From Dastarcus helophoroides (taxonomy: Eukaryota; Arthropoda; Insecta; Coleoptera; Bothrideridae): a stretch of DNA of 64,000 nt. How positions within the stretch are numbered: the first letter of the stretch is position 1; each line of letters starts with the position of its first letter. The translations under genes and the position numbers were made by a program. The notes beneath the pieces were generated by a model that ran no database searches, was not told where the DNA came from, and worked only from the letters and a program-made list of their open reading frames with translations. Positions 1-11,994 of this stretch are shown here, piece after piece. The stretch covers positions 25,840,162 through 25,904,161 of the forward strand of contig CM053337.1 of NCBI GenBank assembly GCA_028583605.1, written 5' to 3'.

Positions 1-129
1 GAAATTTAATTCTTTTTTCAAATTATAATTTGAAAAAGGCTGCAGAGTTTATTACATGTAAAATAATCGTTATTCAAAAAGGTCTAAGGACACCACTGTT
101 TTAGAGCTGATTATAAGAAAATATTGAAA

Positions 130-275
130 AGGGCAAGAAATCTGGCTTATTGCTAATATTTTGACAAGAAATCTTGCTCTTGCTAAAAGAACTTTTTGTC
201 TTGTCTTGTTATTGCTTACAAAGTCCTTGTCTTGCTCTAGCTGCTATTTCAGCTGTTTTAGTATTTCTTTTTCTT
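130..275. repeat. AAGACAAG-type short-motif repeat
   Basis: The stretch is built from words such as CAAGAAATCTTGCT, CTTGTCTTG and AAGCAAG in both orientations, so it can fold on itself. The same vocabulary recurs at 56145-56340 and 56680-56830. The flanking phrase near 110-125 (ttataagaaaatattgaaaa) reappears inverted near 56350-56375, so these are probably copies of one dispersed element. No coding capacity is apparent; the short reading frame across it is a by-product of the repeated motif. Confidence 0.5.
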
Positions 276-615
276 GCAATATTGCAATCAGTCGTGTAGT
301 TTTACTCAATCAAATGCCTGTTGTATGTCAACAAAGCACATAAGGGCTGGCGCATTAAACTCGATTGTCTTTTCGACTACTTGACGGATAATAAATATGG
401 CATCATTGGTGAATCTATTCTGGCAAAATTCTTGTTCGTTAATGATTAAATGTAGTTCGCTTTTTTCTAGTATTACTTTGTTTAGTAATTTTTGCGTCGT
501 GTTCAGTGACGTAATCCATCTGTAGTTTTCAGGCTTATTTTTATCCCCTTTTTTTAAATATAGGGACAGTAACGCTAGTTTTCCCGTTTACAGGTGCTTT
601 TCCCTTTTCAAGTAT
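275..615 (-). pseudogene. Non-LTR retrotransposon reverse transcriptase fragment
   Basis: The minus strand has about 85 codons that resemble the N-terminal part of a LINE reverse transcriptase: GDKNKPENYR, then a degenerate FCQNRFTNDAIFIIRQVVEK (normally GFR.NRST.DAIF), then the motif A region CFVDIQQAFD carrying the catalytic Asp. A TGA follows directly after QQAFD and another stop soon after. No endonuclease or YADD region is nearby, so this is a short internal fragment. The GDKN..NYR style resembles the LINEs at 29.6 and 53.9 kb more than the Jockey-like one at 21 kb. It lies in what I interpret as an otp intron. Confidence 0.75.
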
Positions 616-619
616 TATG

Positions 620-1036
620 TTAAAACACTTTGATTTTTAACAACAAAAAAAAGTGTGACAAATCCGATTTAGACAAAAAAAAAATTTAAATTTGAAAAAC
701 ATGTTTCTCAAAATTTCTACTTTTGTTTTAAGAAAAAAGTTTATATTTTCAAAGAATATTTTCCTGGAAATCTCCGCAATTTTATTAGGAAGTCTTGATT
801 TTTGAAAAAAGTCAACTTTTCAAAAAAACCAAACCTTAGAAATTAGTCCAGTTTTGCGAAAAAAGTTCAACAAATTTGTGAAATAAATGGAAAACAAAAA
901 TATCGCAAATTTCAACAATATATTCCTTGCTATTTTCATTTAAATTAAAATAAATAATTAAAATATCTATTAAGAAGTTGAATTTTTAATGAATATTTTC
1001 TATGAAATAACAGAAAATGTCGAAATTCAAATAAAT
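620..1036. other. AT-rich intronic filler, no gene
   Basis: A/T homopolymer-rich sequence with short TTTGAAAA and AAAGTC words, an early example of the quasi-repeat that fills much of the window. No exon or RNA gene seen. Confidence 0.5.
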
Positions 1037-1661
1037 AGTACACGATATACTTCTTCCGGGATTGGACCGTGTCAAAGAACTACTAAAAGTGTTCGACGTT
1101 TCGCTCATCATCATAGGTGGCTTCTTCAGGAGCAAAGAAAAGAAACAATAAATAAAAAGGAAATAAAAGGGAATACGCAAAAATAAAAGAATGAAAAGGC
1201 CAATTTCAAAACATCAGATCACGGTAACTCAGTATGTCCACCATACTAGAGGCGAAACTCCTGAATTGAAAATTGGTACAAAGGATTATAAAGTTTAGAC
1301 AGAAGAGTACGGTAACTCAGTATGTCCACCAAACCAGAGGCGAAACTCTTCTGAGGGGAAAGAAAGAAAGGAAAACTTTATATACCATTCTTCTGCGAGA
1401 TCACTCCCGAAGATTTCTGATGGTTGGTTTCCAGAGGAAGGAAAGCATGTAACAGTCGTCTATGTTGATGTTTTTGGTGAATTTTTGGATTTCAATGACC
1501 TTTTCATTCTTTCATTTTTGCATATTCCCCTTTTTTTTCCTTTTTATTTATTGTTTCTTTTCTTTGTTCCTGAAGAAGTCCCCTACATGGTGGATACAAC
1601 GTTGAACACTTTTAGTAGTTCTTTGACACGGTGCAATCCCGAAAGAAGTATATCCTGTACT
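1037..1661. mobile_element. Long inverted-repeat (foldback) element, about 625 bp
   Basis: The arms 1037-1200 and 1495-1661 are near-perfect reverse complements over about 165 bp. The left arm starts agtacacgatatacttctt and the right arm, read on the minus strand, starts agtacaggatatacttctt. The centre holds two direct copies of a roughly 40-bp unit with the core ggtaactcagtatgtccacc, near 1223 and 1310. No transposase is present, so it is non-autonomous. I could not settle the target duplication. The short reading frames over the arms are not genes. Confidence 0.75.
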
Positions 1662-1671
1662 GACTCTGGCC

Positions 1672-2262
1672 GTGGAAGCCTTCGTTATCATATTCAAACA
1701 AATAGTCCAAGTCGTGAAAAAAATCGAATATGCAAAAAAAGTTGTGAAAATATTAAAACTTCAAAAAAATAGGCCAATAATCAAAAACACTTTTCTAGAA
1801 ATGTTTACTTTTTTATATGAAATATTGAATAGATTTCTTGCAACTTTGACTTCTTTTAATGAAAATTTTAACGTTAAGTGTCGAAATTTGTATAAGAAAG
1901 TCGAAATTGCAAGAAATATTTTTTTTGGCTATTTACAAAAAGTCTTTCAGAAAGTGTGGAATCTTTGAAAAAAAATCTTGATTTCGAAATGAGTCCAGTC
2001 AAAGGTCAAAAAAGTGACAATAAATATTTTTAAAATAAATCGAATATAAAGCAAAAAACCGGATATTATATCAACCATAAATATTGCAGAGTGGGTTCGC
2101 GTTTATATGTTCTGTGTTGTAACCTCCAGTCAAATTTTTAGCTCAGTTGAGTTTTCGGAAGTGAAAGGTTGAGTTTTACTGGAATAAAAATAGGCTAAAA
2201 TGTATTTGTAAAGTTTTATTAACATCGATATAGCAGATTCTGAGATTAGCTCGGACAAATGA
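1672..2262. other. AT-rich intronic sequence, no gene
   Basis: Mostly A/T words with some more complex sequence around 2060-2160. Nothing recognisable as an exon, RNA or element end. Confidence 0.4.
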
Positions 2263-2263
2263 T

Positions 2264-2399
2264 CAGTCGACAGACAGGTAGATAGACAGACAGGCAAACA
2301 GACAGACATACAGACAGAGAGATAGACAGACAGACAGACACACACACAGACAGACAGACAAACACACAGACAGACAGACAGTCAGACAGACAGACAGGC

Positions 2400-2472
<73 letters not shown>

Positions 2473-2507
2473 GGTAGAAAGACAGGCAGGCAGACAGACA
2501 GACAGAG

Positions 2508-2542
<35 letters not shown>

Positions 2543-2612
2543 TTGACAGACAGACAGACAGACAGGCAGATAGACAGGCAGACAAAGAGACAGACAGATA
2601 GATGGACAGACA
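2264..2612. repeat. (GACA)n microsatellite, about 350 bp
   Basis: Tetranucleotide GACA (CAGA/TGTC) array with a pure core near 2395-2470 and variant units (GGCA, GATA, AACA, CACA) on both sides. Because 4 is not a multiple of 3, the minus strand reads as long open frames of Cys-Leu-Ser-Val in several frames; these are artefacts. Confidence 0.95.
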
Positions 2613-2639
2613 TTTAGAAACTTCAATTCATTATATATT

Positions 2640-3640
2640 CATAACTCATAATTTTTTTTCTTTAAATTCCTAGTTTATTCGCGAAATTTTCTTCTTAAAA
2701 TTTCACCTTTCGATCCAAAATTTGAACATTTTCCCAAAATTTTAACCAAGCACATTTAAACTTGTTTTTTGATTTTTAATTTTGCATTTGAAACGAGACA
2801 ATTTTATTTTCAAAAGTGTTCAGTTTACACCCAAAATGATGGATTTAAAGCTGAGACATTTGTAGAAAAACATTTTTAGATTAAAATCGAAGGTGCGACC
2901 TTTTTGTTGTAAACAATTTGTAATTTCTTGAGTTTCATTGATATTTAGAATTTCAGCTCCTAAAAATATTAATAAAATTTTAATTTAAAATTAGGCATTG
3001 ACATTTTTGAAATTAGACTTTTTCAACGATTTTTTTTAAGTTTACGATTTATATAAAAAATGTAGAGAAAAATTTGGCATTTGGACGTTTAGTCGAGGAA
3101 TTTAATTTCCTTATTTTTATATTCTAGACTTTCTCTTATAAATTTATGTTAAAATCGAGAAAAAGTATCTAAGGATATGTTGGAATTTTATTTTAAAGTC
3201 AAGAAAAAGGTATCAACAAATCTCGAGAAAAAATTTGAAATTATTAGCATTTGGCTATTCACAGTTTAACACAATATGTCAATTTCACGTTAAATGTTAT
3301 AAACATGTGAAAACGTGAACGCAAAATTTTATTTTTTTGTAATCGACTTTTAATTTAAAATTTGAACTTTTTCTTGAAATGATGAATCCATTTTCTTAAA
3401 ATTTAGGCTTTCAACCCGAAATTTAAATTGTCAGTTAAACATTTCCTCTTATTTCCTAAAATTGTAACTTCTTAAACTTTTTTTTTAATCGCGAAATTTA
3501 GGGTTTATAATCAAAATTCATGCAAAATATTTTAATTCGATATTTGGGTAAAAAATTTATGAAAACCAAGAAATGATAAATAAAAAACATTGTTAGCATA
3601 AGATATCATTTTTCTTATATCACTATATTTAATAGTAAAA
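2640..3640. repeat. AT-rich quasi-repeat block, mainly T orientation
   Basis: Degenerate repetition of words such as TTTAAAATTTGAAC, CGACTTTTAATTT and AATTTAGG with no fixed period. No gene or RNA seen. Confidence 0.55.
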
Positions 3641-4560
3641 AAGCTGTAAAATAAGAGAGTTGACTTTGATATTTACAAAAAGGTGATAATGACGTCATTG
3701 TCCAAAATTCAGTGATTCAGCATTAATTTTTGCTCGTGAGAAGGCAGCCTTTTAAAAATGATAAATGAACTTTAGGAAAATTAAAGAGACTTCATGGTTT
3801 ATTGTGTACAAACTGGTAATAAAATAATGAAAATGAGGTTTTCAACTCCCTGAAATCACTCAAAGGGTCAATAATTTCCGTTTATGTATTGCCAGTTTAA
3901 TGACAGTCATATCTTTAAATGGCAAAGTCCCTCCTACAGAATTTCCACTAAGTTTGAGCATCATTTTCGTAGCCAAATAGACCCAAAGGCTCATTTAAAC
4001 CGACCAAAAAAGTTTCTCAAAACTGGAGCCGTTTAAGGTGGCCGTAATTTTTTCAATGTAACTACGTCCCCTAATAAAAACCCGGAGATTACGCTTTGGC
4101 ATATTTGGAGTAGATCGCGCAAAGGTTTGATAACACTAACGCCATGAATTTCTATGGCGGATTAAGGTTTACGAGTTTCGATTACCTTTACGGCGGCTCT
4201 AAAGCCCGATCGGCGCGTTATGTCATAAAATATTACGATTGCGGTCGAAAGTATGCCGTCGGATTTGCACCCTTCTTTCGAAAGCTTCTCCGACATTGCG
4301 CTCTACATTTGGATGGATTCTACAGATAGAGAATACACCTTTAATGATCTGGAATTATATATTTTTTGAAAAGCTTCTTTATGATTTAATTGTAGATTAG
4401 GTCTGTTTTCGTGGCATAAATTTATATCGCGATATACCTTAAAGCAGGGCCATGCCGTGCTATGATGTAAAGAGGCAACCGCATCAGGCTGTACCGTAAA
4501 GAAGCGGCATAACCAGCTACATCAAAATAGAATTTGAGCCAACCAATAATTAAACATTTT
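3641..4560. other. Normal-complexity intronic island
   Basis: Base composition rises and word repetition disappears relative to both flanks, most clearly at 3840-4340 (words such as ggcggctctaaagcccgatc). A 61-codon frame at 4144-4329 exists, but I recognise no domain and see no splice sites that would make it an exon. Given its place in an intron of a developmental homeobox gene, it could be conserved regulatory DNA or an old unrecognised repeat. Confidence 0.35.
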
Positions 4561-4587
4561 TAGTCATCCCTGTTCTATATCGGTCTA

Positions 4588-4650
4588 TGTCAAGGGTGGG
4601 CAAATGCGGCTCTGAGCGCTGCATGCGGCTCTTCGTTGCTCCTGTTGAAA
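4588..4650 (+). mobile_element. hAT-like terminus, possible
   Basis: The sequence aagggtgggcaaatgcggct, followed by a second GCGGCTC, resembles the termini of hAT elements that begin CA-GGGTGGGCAA. No matching opposite end was found. It immediately precedes a long A-oriented quasi-repeat block, as other terminus-like sequences in this window do. Confidence 0.35.
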
Positions 4651-4739
4651 ATTTAATGTCTTTGTTTATTAGTTCAAAACTTTTTATAAAACGTGATTAT
4701 TTGATGTCGTGGAAAAGAAAAACCAAACTAATAAAATTG

Positions 4740-7060
4740 ATAGTTTTTTGATATATGTCGAGATTTTTCTCGAACTTTTAATTTTTTTCCCAAGTTTCCT
4801 ATTATTTTCCAGACCAAAACAGAAATTTCGAAAAAGAATGAAAATTTGAAAAATGTCCTTGAAAATGTTGACATAAAAGTTGGACAAATCGGGAACAGAC
4901 AAATTTTGAGTCCATAGTCAATATTAGAAAAAGCCAGAAATTTAATTTTGAAATCAAAATTTCAGGGGAAACGTGAAAATTAAAACTGAAAAATTGCAAT
5001 TCAGAAAAAATTATAATTTAGAAAAAGAATAATAATTTACGTAATACATAAAAGAATCACAACATTTTCAGAATAACATCAAAGTTTGTAGGGGAAAGAT
5101 TAAAATATCATTTTATAACCAAAAATTTTGCATAAAAAATATTTTGAAAGCAATGATGAAGTACATACTTGGTCGATTTTAAAAATTCAAGTCTTGGGAG
5201 AGGGATAAAGAATGATATTTAATTGTACACTAAAAAAATTCTGAGTTTTTTTATAAGCTAAACATAAAGTTTTCGAAAACAATTTTGGCTCCACAAGGCA
5301 AAATTTTGAAAGGTCAAAATTAAACAAAAAATCAAAAACTTCAAGAAATTGAAAATTTTGAAAAATGGTCATTTTAAAAAGCTAATAATTATGAAACCAG
5401 GAAGTAACTCTAAAAATATTCAAAGTTAAAATAAAACTTAATATTAAATTTTTTTTAAATGTAGCCCAAAAGTCGGAATTTCGAAATTAAGTAATAACTT
5501 TAAAAAAGTTTTGAGGAACGAACGAAATTATAAAAAATGATTGGATTTTTTAATAAAAGAGAAGATTATGAGAGAAAACAAAATCTTCGACATTTTGAAA
5601 AACTTACCAAGAAAAATATTTTAAAATGTGTAGAGAAAAAATTACATTTTAAAGAAACACTCGATTTTTTGAAAAAAAATTCTAAAAATTCTGAGATAAA
5701 ACAAAATTCTGCAAACAAATTAAATTTTCAATGGTAAAATTTTTAAAAATTAAAGAAATTCTACAAAAAATAAACATTTTAATAAGGCCAACAGCTTTTA
5801 AAAAAAGGAGAATTTTTCAAAAGTCATAATCTTTAAGTAAAGTCAAAACTAAGAGAGCAAATAAAATTCGATTCAAATAAAAAAAAAACGGAAATCATTA
5901 AAAGAAGATCGCGTCGAGATTGTCCGATAAAATCAAAAATATAAGAACGGACTAAATTCCCCCAAAAAGTAAACTAGAAAAATAAAAATTGAGAACGTTC
6001 AAAAAAACTCAAAATCCTGAAAATGATCAATTTTGAAATATTCGAACTTTAACAAAATCGATATTTAAACAAAAAGTAAACATTTTGATTAATTATTAAA
6101 AGTAGAATTTTTTAAAAAAGCCAAAATTTTAAAACAGTAGAAAGAAATTTTAAGTAAAAATTTTCAAAAAAGTATACAAAAAGTGAAGTAAAAATTTTTA
6201 AAAGTAAAGTTATTCAAAAGTTAAAATCGACGATCAAAATTTTTAAAATAATCTAAAATTTGAAAAACCTTCATATTTAAAAAAGTGGAAATTTTGAAAA
6301 TACTGGAAAATGAAATTTGAAATTTTCAATAAAAGTGCCAGATTAATTTCAAAAAGGTTAAATTGAAAAAAAAGTTAAAATATTCAATAAAGGCAAAATT
6401 TCGGAAAAAATTTTTAATCTCGAGAAGAGTCGATATTTTGAAAATCTCGAAAAATTTCAATTAGGTATAAATTTTCAAAAAAGGTGAAATTTTTGAGGAA
6501 AGTAAAAGCTTAAAAAAGATTGAATCTTTTTACAAAAAAAATTAAAATATTTCAAAAAGTCGTGGTTTTCAAAAGAGTGAAAACTTCGAATAAAAGTCGA
6601 TATTTAAAATTTAAAAAGAGTTTAAATTTTGAAAAATAAAATCGATTCCGTTTTTTCTTAAGCTGCAATTTTAAAAAAGTCTAAAATTCATAGTTTTTGA
6701 CAATAAACATGCACAATATTAAAAAAAGTCAAAATTTTAAGGAAAGGTTAAAATTCTGAGAAAAAAATTGAGATTTTCAAAAAAAAGTAGAAATTTTTAA
6801 ATAGGTCAAAATTATCGATAGCAAATCAAACATTTTCAAAAAGTTATCATATTTCCACTTTTTTCCTCAAATCATCAAGGTCAGAATTGAGAATTGCATA
6901 CAAAAAATGTACATGGTTTTGATCGAATTTCAACCACAAAATTTCGGACCTAATTTCAAAACTAAAATACAAATTCTACATGTTGATAATAAAATTAAAA
7001 GTTCAGACAAATATGTAAATATTAAAAGTACGAGATTTTTATCTCGAGGAAAAGTTTAAA
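4740..7060. repeat. AT-rich quasi-repeat block, A orientation
   Basis: About 2.3 kb of degenerate repetition of phrases such as AAAAAGTCAAAATTTT and TTTTGAAAAAAGTC. The G residues sit mostly in AAAGTC/GAAAA words and the complementary T-rich form is rare, so the block is strand-polarised. Lys/Phe/Asn-rich open frames (for example 5537-5737) come from composition. No gene seen. Confidence 0.7.
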
Positions 7061-7949
7061 TTTTGATTAAAAAAACTCTTTAATGTTTGCGAATCACGAA
7101 CAGATTTAAATTAAAAGATATTTCGTGATCTTTTTTTTAATTTATTTTTTACACTTTCAATTTTTATTATTTTTGTAGTTTCATTTTTTTTTTGTATAAA
7201 AAAAGTCTAAATATACTGAATATTTTAATGGAAATTTTGAAATAATTGCTACATTTACGATATATATATATTCTGCTTTAAGCTTAGACTTAACTTTTCA
7301 TCAATTATTTAACTCATAATCGAAGCTCGTTTGTTTGTTTTAAAGAAAAAAAAACTTTTATATGGCATCATTTCGAAGAGTTGCATCATACTGAGAAAAT
7401 TTATCGCACGGTTCTGCCTTAAAGTTTCTAAGAAACTCATCTGCCATAGTTGAGCTGTTGATGTATTGCTACCAACTGAGTACATGATACAACGGTTCTA
7501 CTCAATTGAAAGATTCTTTCTTTCTTGACACGCTTTTATTAGTTTTCGAATTGGTTCCTACTTGTTTAACCAGTAAATCTGGTGTAGAAGGATTTTAATT
7601 TATAAATTCTGTCTTACAATTAGTATCACAAGTCAGTGTTTTATTTTTATCAGTTGGATTATCTAACTAACGAAATGCATAGTTACCAGATCATTAAAAA
7701 CACAGGAAATGTTAATATTTTGCCCAGGCTAATGCTTCAGACTGTCGAGAATCGAGAAATGTCTGACAAGAGCAACCGACAGAGTGTTCCGCTGGTTTGC
7801 AATAACCGCATTCTATTCCTATTACTTTACCACCATCTGAATTCTAGTGTAGACGATGCAACGTTATATGAGATATGCCCGAAACTAAAAGTCTGACCTA
7901 AATCACAACGAACTGAGACTTTGTTTGAATATTTTGGCCCATTTTATTA
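7060..7949. other. Intronic island, no recognised gene
   Basis: AT-rich to about 7320, then more complex sequence to about 7900. An 86-codon frame at 7636-7896 has no recognised domain and no convincing splice junctions. Possible regulatory DNA. Confidence 0.3.
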
Positions 7950-9052
7950 TTGAACTTTTTGAAAATGTCAACTCTTTCTATTTATATGAATATTTTTAAA
8001 ATTTTAACTCTTTTTGAAAATTTTGAATGTTTACTTACTTTTGACGAAAATTCGATTTTTTTTTTAAATTTCGACTTAAAACATTTTATTTTAAAATTAT
8101 TTCTTTTGTCCAAATTTTCACTTCTTAAAATTGATGTTTTTTTCTCAATATTTTAATTACGTAATGTTGAAAATTTCTTCCCTCTAAAAAGTTAACATTT
8201 TTTCAAAATATTAGGTTTTCAAAATGTTCAATTTTTTAAAATTTAGATATTTTAGAAAATTCAAATTTTTTCCAATTATTCTAAATATTTTTTTAAAGTA
8301 TGATCTTTTTGAAAATCTGCACTGTTTTTGGAAAATCTTTGCTTTTTTCAAAAATTTGACTTTTGTTAAATTTTAGCCTAAAAATTGTAACATTTAACTA
8401 ATTAAAACTTCTATTTTTTTCCAAAATTTCGTTTCAATTTAAAAATTTTTACCCATGTAGACTTTTATCCAAATTTTCTTCCTGAAGAAATTGCATTCTT
8501 TTTTAAATGTTATAATTTTATCTAAAATTGAGTTATTTTATGGAAATTTCTACTTATTTTTAAATTATAGATTTACTGAAAATTTTGTTTTTGAAAGTCT
8601 GTAATTTTTCCGAATTTCGGCTTTTATAACTTCGACCCTTTTCAGAATATTGACTTTTATAAAAAGGACTTTTAATTTTAAGAGTTCTTTATTGCCAAAT
8701 TTAAACTTTTTTAAAAATTTTACACTTTTTTTGAAAAATTTTTCTAATCATGACTTTCTAATAATCTTATTCCTTTCTTTGGAAACTTCAACTTTTCTGA
8801 AAGATTTTCAAAATGTTGACCTTTTTTAGAAATGTCTTTATATTTCGACTTTTTTGAAAATCTCTACATTTGCAGAATTTCAATTTTTTTGAATATTTTG
8901 ACTTTTTTTTTAAATTTTGGGGTATTTCAAAATTTTATTTCGTTTAAAGTATGAATTTTCTTGTTGGTAATTTTCTTAAAATTTCGACTCTAAAATGTTG
9001 AACTTTTTTGAAAATTACGAAGACTAGAAATTTCGGCTTTTTTCAAAATTGA
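7950..9052. repeat. AT-rich quasi-repeat block, T orientation
   Basis: About 1.1 kb of words such as TTTTTGAAAATTTCGACTTT and TTTTCAAAATTTTGAC, the opposite strand polarity to the 4740-7060 block. It ends exactly where the hAT element target duplication begins. Confidence 0.7.
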
Positions 9053-9060
9053 CTTTTTGC

Positions 9061-10045
9061 CAGGGCTTCGAACCGCTATTTTTTTTGTTCGGGTTTTCGG
9101 TTTTTGTTCCGGCAAAATATTACATCGGTTCAGTTCCGGTTTTCATTCCGATAAAAATAACGGTTTTTTTTTCCGGTTTTCGGTTCAGTTTCGGGTGACC
9201 CATTTTTTGATTTTTAAAAGTTTTTTGAATTAAAGATTGATTTTTAAACTTAATTTAGAAAATGTGATGTCTTTTTTTCGTTAATATTACAATACGTAAC
9301 TTGCCTAAAAGTGAAGGAAAATATTTTTTTTCAAGTTTAAAAATTTCATGCTAAAACTGAATTTTGAGTACAATTTGAAGAAAAAAAATTCACGAAAAAT
9401 CAAAAATTTGACTATTAACTTCAAAAAATAGAGATATCAAATTAGGAAAATGAATTGAAATTTAAAAGAAGTAAATTTAAATTTTTTTAAAAAAAGTTTC
9501 CAGAAAGATTTCCAAAAAAACATGAATTTGCAAATAAATTGTAAGGAAAATCGAGTTTCCCTGGCTTGAATCAAAAACGCGCTTGTATTTTATTCCGAAG
9601 ATACAACAGATGATTTTTTAAAATTTTAAACTTGAAATTTTAGGATAAGAAAAGAGATCTTTCAAGTAATTTTCAGATAAAACTCCAAAATTCAAGAGAG
9701 TCGAAAATCTTGAAATAATATTCAAGTTAAAACTTAAAATTTTGATTTAGGTTAAAATTAAATATTTTCTAGAAAATGTGAAAATTTAAGTTTCTAATCT
9801 AATCTTATCAGAAATAAGAGATGAAGATAAAATTAAAGTTGCATGCAATTGTGTAAAATTTTGAAAAAAATTGAAATTTCAAAAAAAAAATTTCAATCCT
9901 AACTATAAAGTAAAAATTCTGTTATGTATATAAATTTGACGAACATAAATAAACCGATATTATTATTAGGTTTCGTTAAGGTTTTCGTTTCGCCGAAAAT
10001 AAAGGTTTTTTTCGTTTCTCGGTTCAGTTCCGGTTCGAAGCCATG
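9061..10045. mobile_element. Non-autonomous hAT-type element, 985 bp
   Basis: The termini are imperfect inverted repeats: CAGGGCTTCGAACCG on the left, and CATGGCTTCGAACCGG read inward from the right. The flanks CTTTTTGC (9053-9060) and CTTTTTGG (10046-10053) are an 8-bp target duplication with one mismatch, the length expected of hAT insertion. Both ends carry subterminal clusters of CGGTTTTCGG, GGTTCAGTTCCGG and related words, like subterminal transposase-binding arrays in this superfamily. The interior is AT-rich with no transposase. It is homologous in collinear segments to 35319-38007. Confidence 0.85.
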
Positions 10046-10053
10046 CTTTTTGG

Positions 10054-10620
10054 AACATGTTGATGTAAAAAATTGTAACATTTTAAAATTTGTACTCTTT
10101 TTTAACTTTCATTCTTTAAAACTTCTGCTTTTTATTAAAAACCCTTTTTCGAAAATTTCTTCTCTTTCAAAATTTTAATTTTTGAAGAAATTTTCATTTC
10201 GATTCTGAAATGTTGTGCTTTTTTGATAATTTCGAAGTCTTTAGAAATTTTGAATTGTTTCAAAATTGACTTCTTGGAACATTTTGATCTAAAAAAATTA
10301 TATTATTTTAAAATATGTACTCCATTTTAATTTCCGTTCTTTAAAATTTTTGTTTTTTTTTTAAAGCCTCATTTTGAAAATTTTCTCTCTTTCATATATT
10401 CAGTTTTTGAAAAAATTTTCATTTTTTTTAAATTTTACTTTTTTCTAGATGTTTTTTCTACATGTCACTTTTTTTGGAAAGTTCACCTTTTATTTTAATT
10501 GGGATTTTGTGGAAATTTTGATTTTGAAAGTTTCGACTCTCTTGCAAACTTTACTTTCAAAATTTCAACTTCAACTTTCAAAAGTTTGATTTTTTTCAAA
10601 AATTAATGTAGGCACAAGTA
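10054..10620. repeat. AT-rich quasi-repeat block, T orientation
   Basis: Continues the T-oriented filler beyond the hAT insertion. It contains an internal direct duplication: the phrases around 10075-10165 and 10300-10390 both run from an aaaaat/ttgtaaca-like start through CATTCTTTAAAA-type words to CCTCATTTTGAAAATTT-type words. No gene. Confidence 0.55.
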
Positions 10621-10680
10621 CCTATATTTTAATTGACACTTTCGATCCTTACTTCGTGGCATTCTTTAATATTCTTTACT

Positions 10681-11140
10681 ATTATACTTTATTAACGATT
10701 AAAAAGCCCAAGATATTAAAAATTTCACAATGTTTCGATAAATATTTGATAACACCTGACCAAGTTTTGCATTGCTGCACCATCGGCGGTTATACCAGCA
10801 ATGTGTTTAGCAATCTAATCAATTTACGCTTATGACCGAGCAGCTTGATCTTCTGAATGCACCTCTGATTCACGTCCAAAGCTTCAATTGGAGGTGTGTT
10901 ATGAACGGGCAGCTTGATCTGTTTAACATACCTCTAATTGAAGCTTAGGACGAGAATTCGGATTAGATGGAATATTCATAGGAGTCTGTGATCCATGGAG
11001 CATAATAACGGGTAAAAAATTTCTGGTATAACCACCGATGATGCAGAAATGCGAAACCTGGTCAGGTGTTAACAAATATTTATCGAAACATTGTGAAATT
11101 TTTAATATCTGTTGCTTTTAAATCGTTAATAAAGTTTAAT
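10681..11140. mobile_element. Foldback element, about 460 bp
   Basis: The left arm from 10681 (attatactttattaacgatt) and the right arm ending at 11140 (aatcgttaataaagtttaat) are reverse complements. Homology continues for about 115 bp inward through aaatttcacaatgtttcgat and the CACCTGACCAAG region. The centre holds two related copies of a CAGCTTGATCT...ACCTCT unit near 10850 and 10910, plus an AAGCTTCAATT / AATTGAAGCTT palindrome. No transposase is encoded. Target duplication not resolved. Confidence 0.75.
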
Positions 11141-11692
11141 ATTTATACCTATATTTCAGTAAAAAGTACTAATTTTGTACTTTAAATCTCATGAAAATAA
11201 GAGATGTAGCGGTATTTTAAATACTGAATATTGGGATAGCAAATCAGTTGAAGAAATTTCTATTAAACATAACATAAACATTCAAAAAATGATGTGTTTG
11301 AATCAGAGTTGGTGTCAATGCTCGGAAAGCAAAATGAGCTTGATGCCATTTTGCTAAAAATTGCAATTCACGTTTAATTTCAGTTTAACTAGAGCGGTTT
11401 TTTCTGAAAGTTCCGGGACACCGCAAAATCGAAATTTATTTTAAAATATTATTGAGTTTGAAAATTAAACGTGTACGGTGTGAGTCATCAAGAGTGCTTA
11501 CCTAATTTTCGGACATATAAAGTCAATTTCGTAAAAAAACTTTATGTGGCCTTTAAATGGTAAGTGGTGGTCTACGAATCACGAGTTTTTATACAAGTTG
11601 ATTCATTTCGCAGTACAAGAAGGCATTTAAATCGAACCACGAATTTTTTTTGAGCCACGTGAAAGTGTGTTTAAGGTGCTTTTAAATAATAG

Positions 11693-11994
11693 TGTAACAA
11701 CATGTAATCATAAAATTTAGTTGGGAATTTTCTAGATAGAACATTTAATAAGAAGAAGCGGCTGCGATAATAAATCAAACGGCAGATAAGCGCTCCAGAA
11801 ATTTCGGCAAACGATATATTTGCTGGATTCTTCAAGAACTCGAAGTGAGACCTATATAAGGCGGTCGACTTTCCCTTAGCGAGCTAACTAGAAGTAAATG
11901 TGTGTGTCAATTGTTGTGTTCCGCGCTCAGTTTTTTGAAATAAAGTGGTTACAATTCACCAAGGGTTAATCATTTGAACCGATAACGGGCAACA
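11693..11994 (+). mobile_element. Solo LTR, family copy 1
   Basis: Begins TGTAACAACATG and ends GATAACGGGCAACA, the TG...CA boundaries of an LTR. It has a TATA box (CTATATAAGG, about 11852-11861) followed about 80 bp later by a poly(A) signal (AATAAA, 11939-11944), a U3-R-U5 layout. It is homologous over its length to 27126-27421 and 48090-48451, both on the opposite strand. Shared blocks include CAGATAAGCGCT and GGCGGTCGACTTT. The 4-bp flanks ATAG/ATAT differ by one base. No gag-pol lies on either side, so it is a solo LTR. Confidence 0.75.

Noticed and set aside
2246..2626. Overlapping minus-strand frames of up to 126 codons rich in Cys-Leu-Ser-Val
   Set aside because: They are translations of the (GACA)n microsatellite; all frames are open because the unit lacks stops.
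5537..5737. 66-codon Lys/Asn-rich frame
   Set aside because: Composition of the A-oriented filler, not a gene.
7636..7896. 86-codon frame
   Set aside because: No domain, no convincing acceptor or donor; left as unassigned island.
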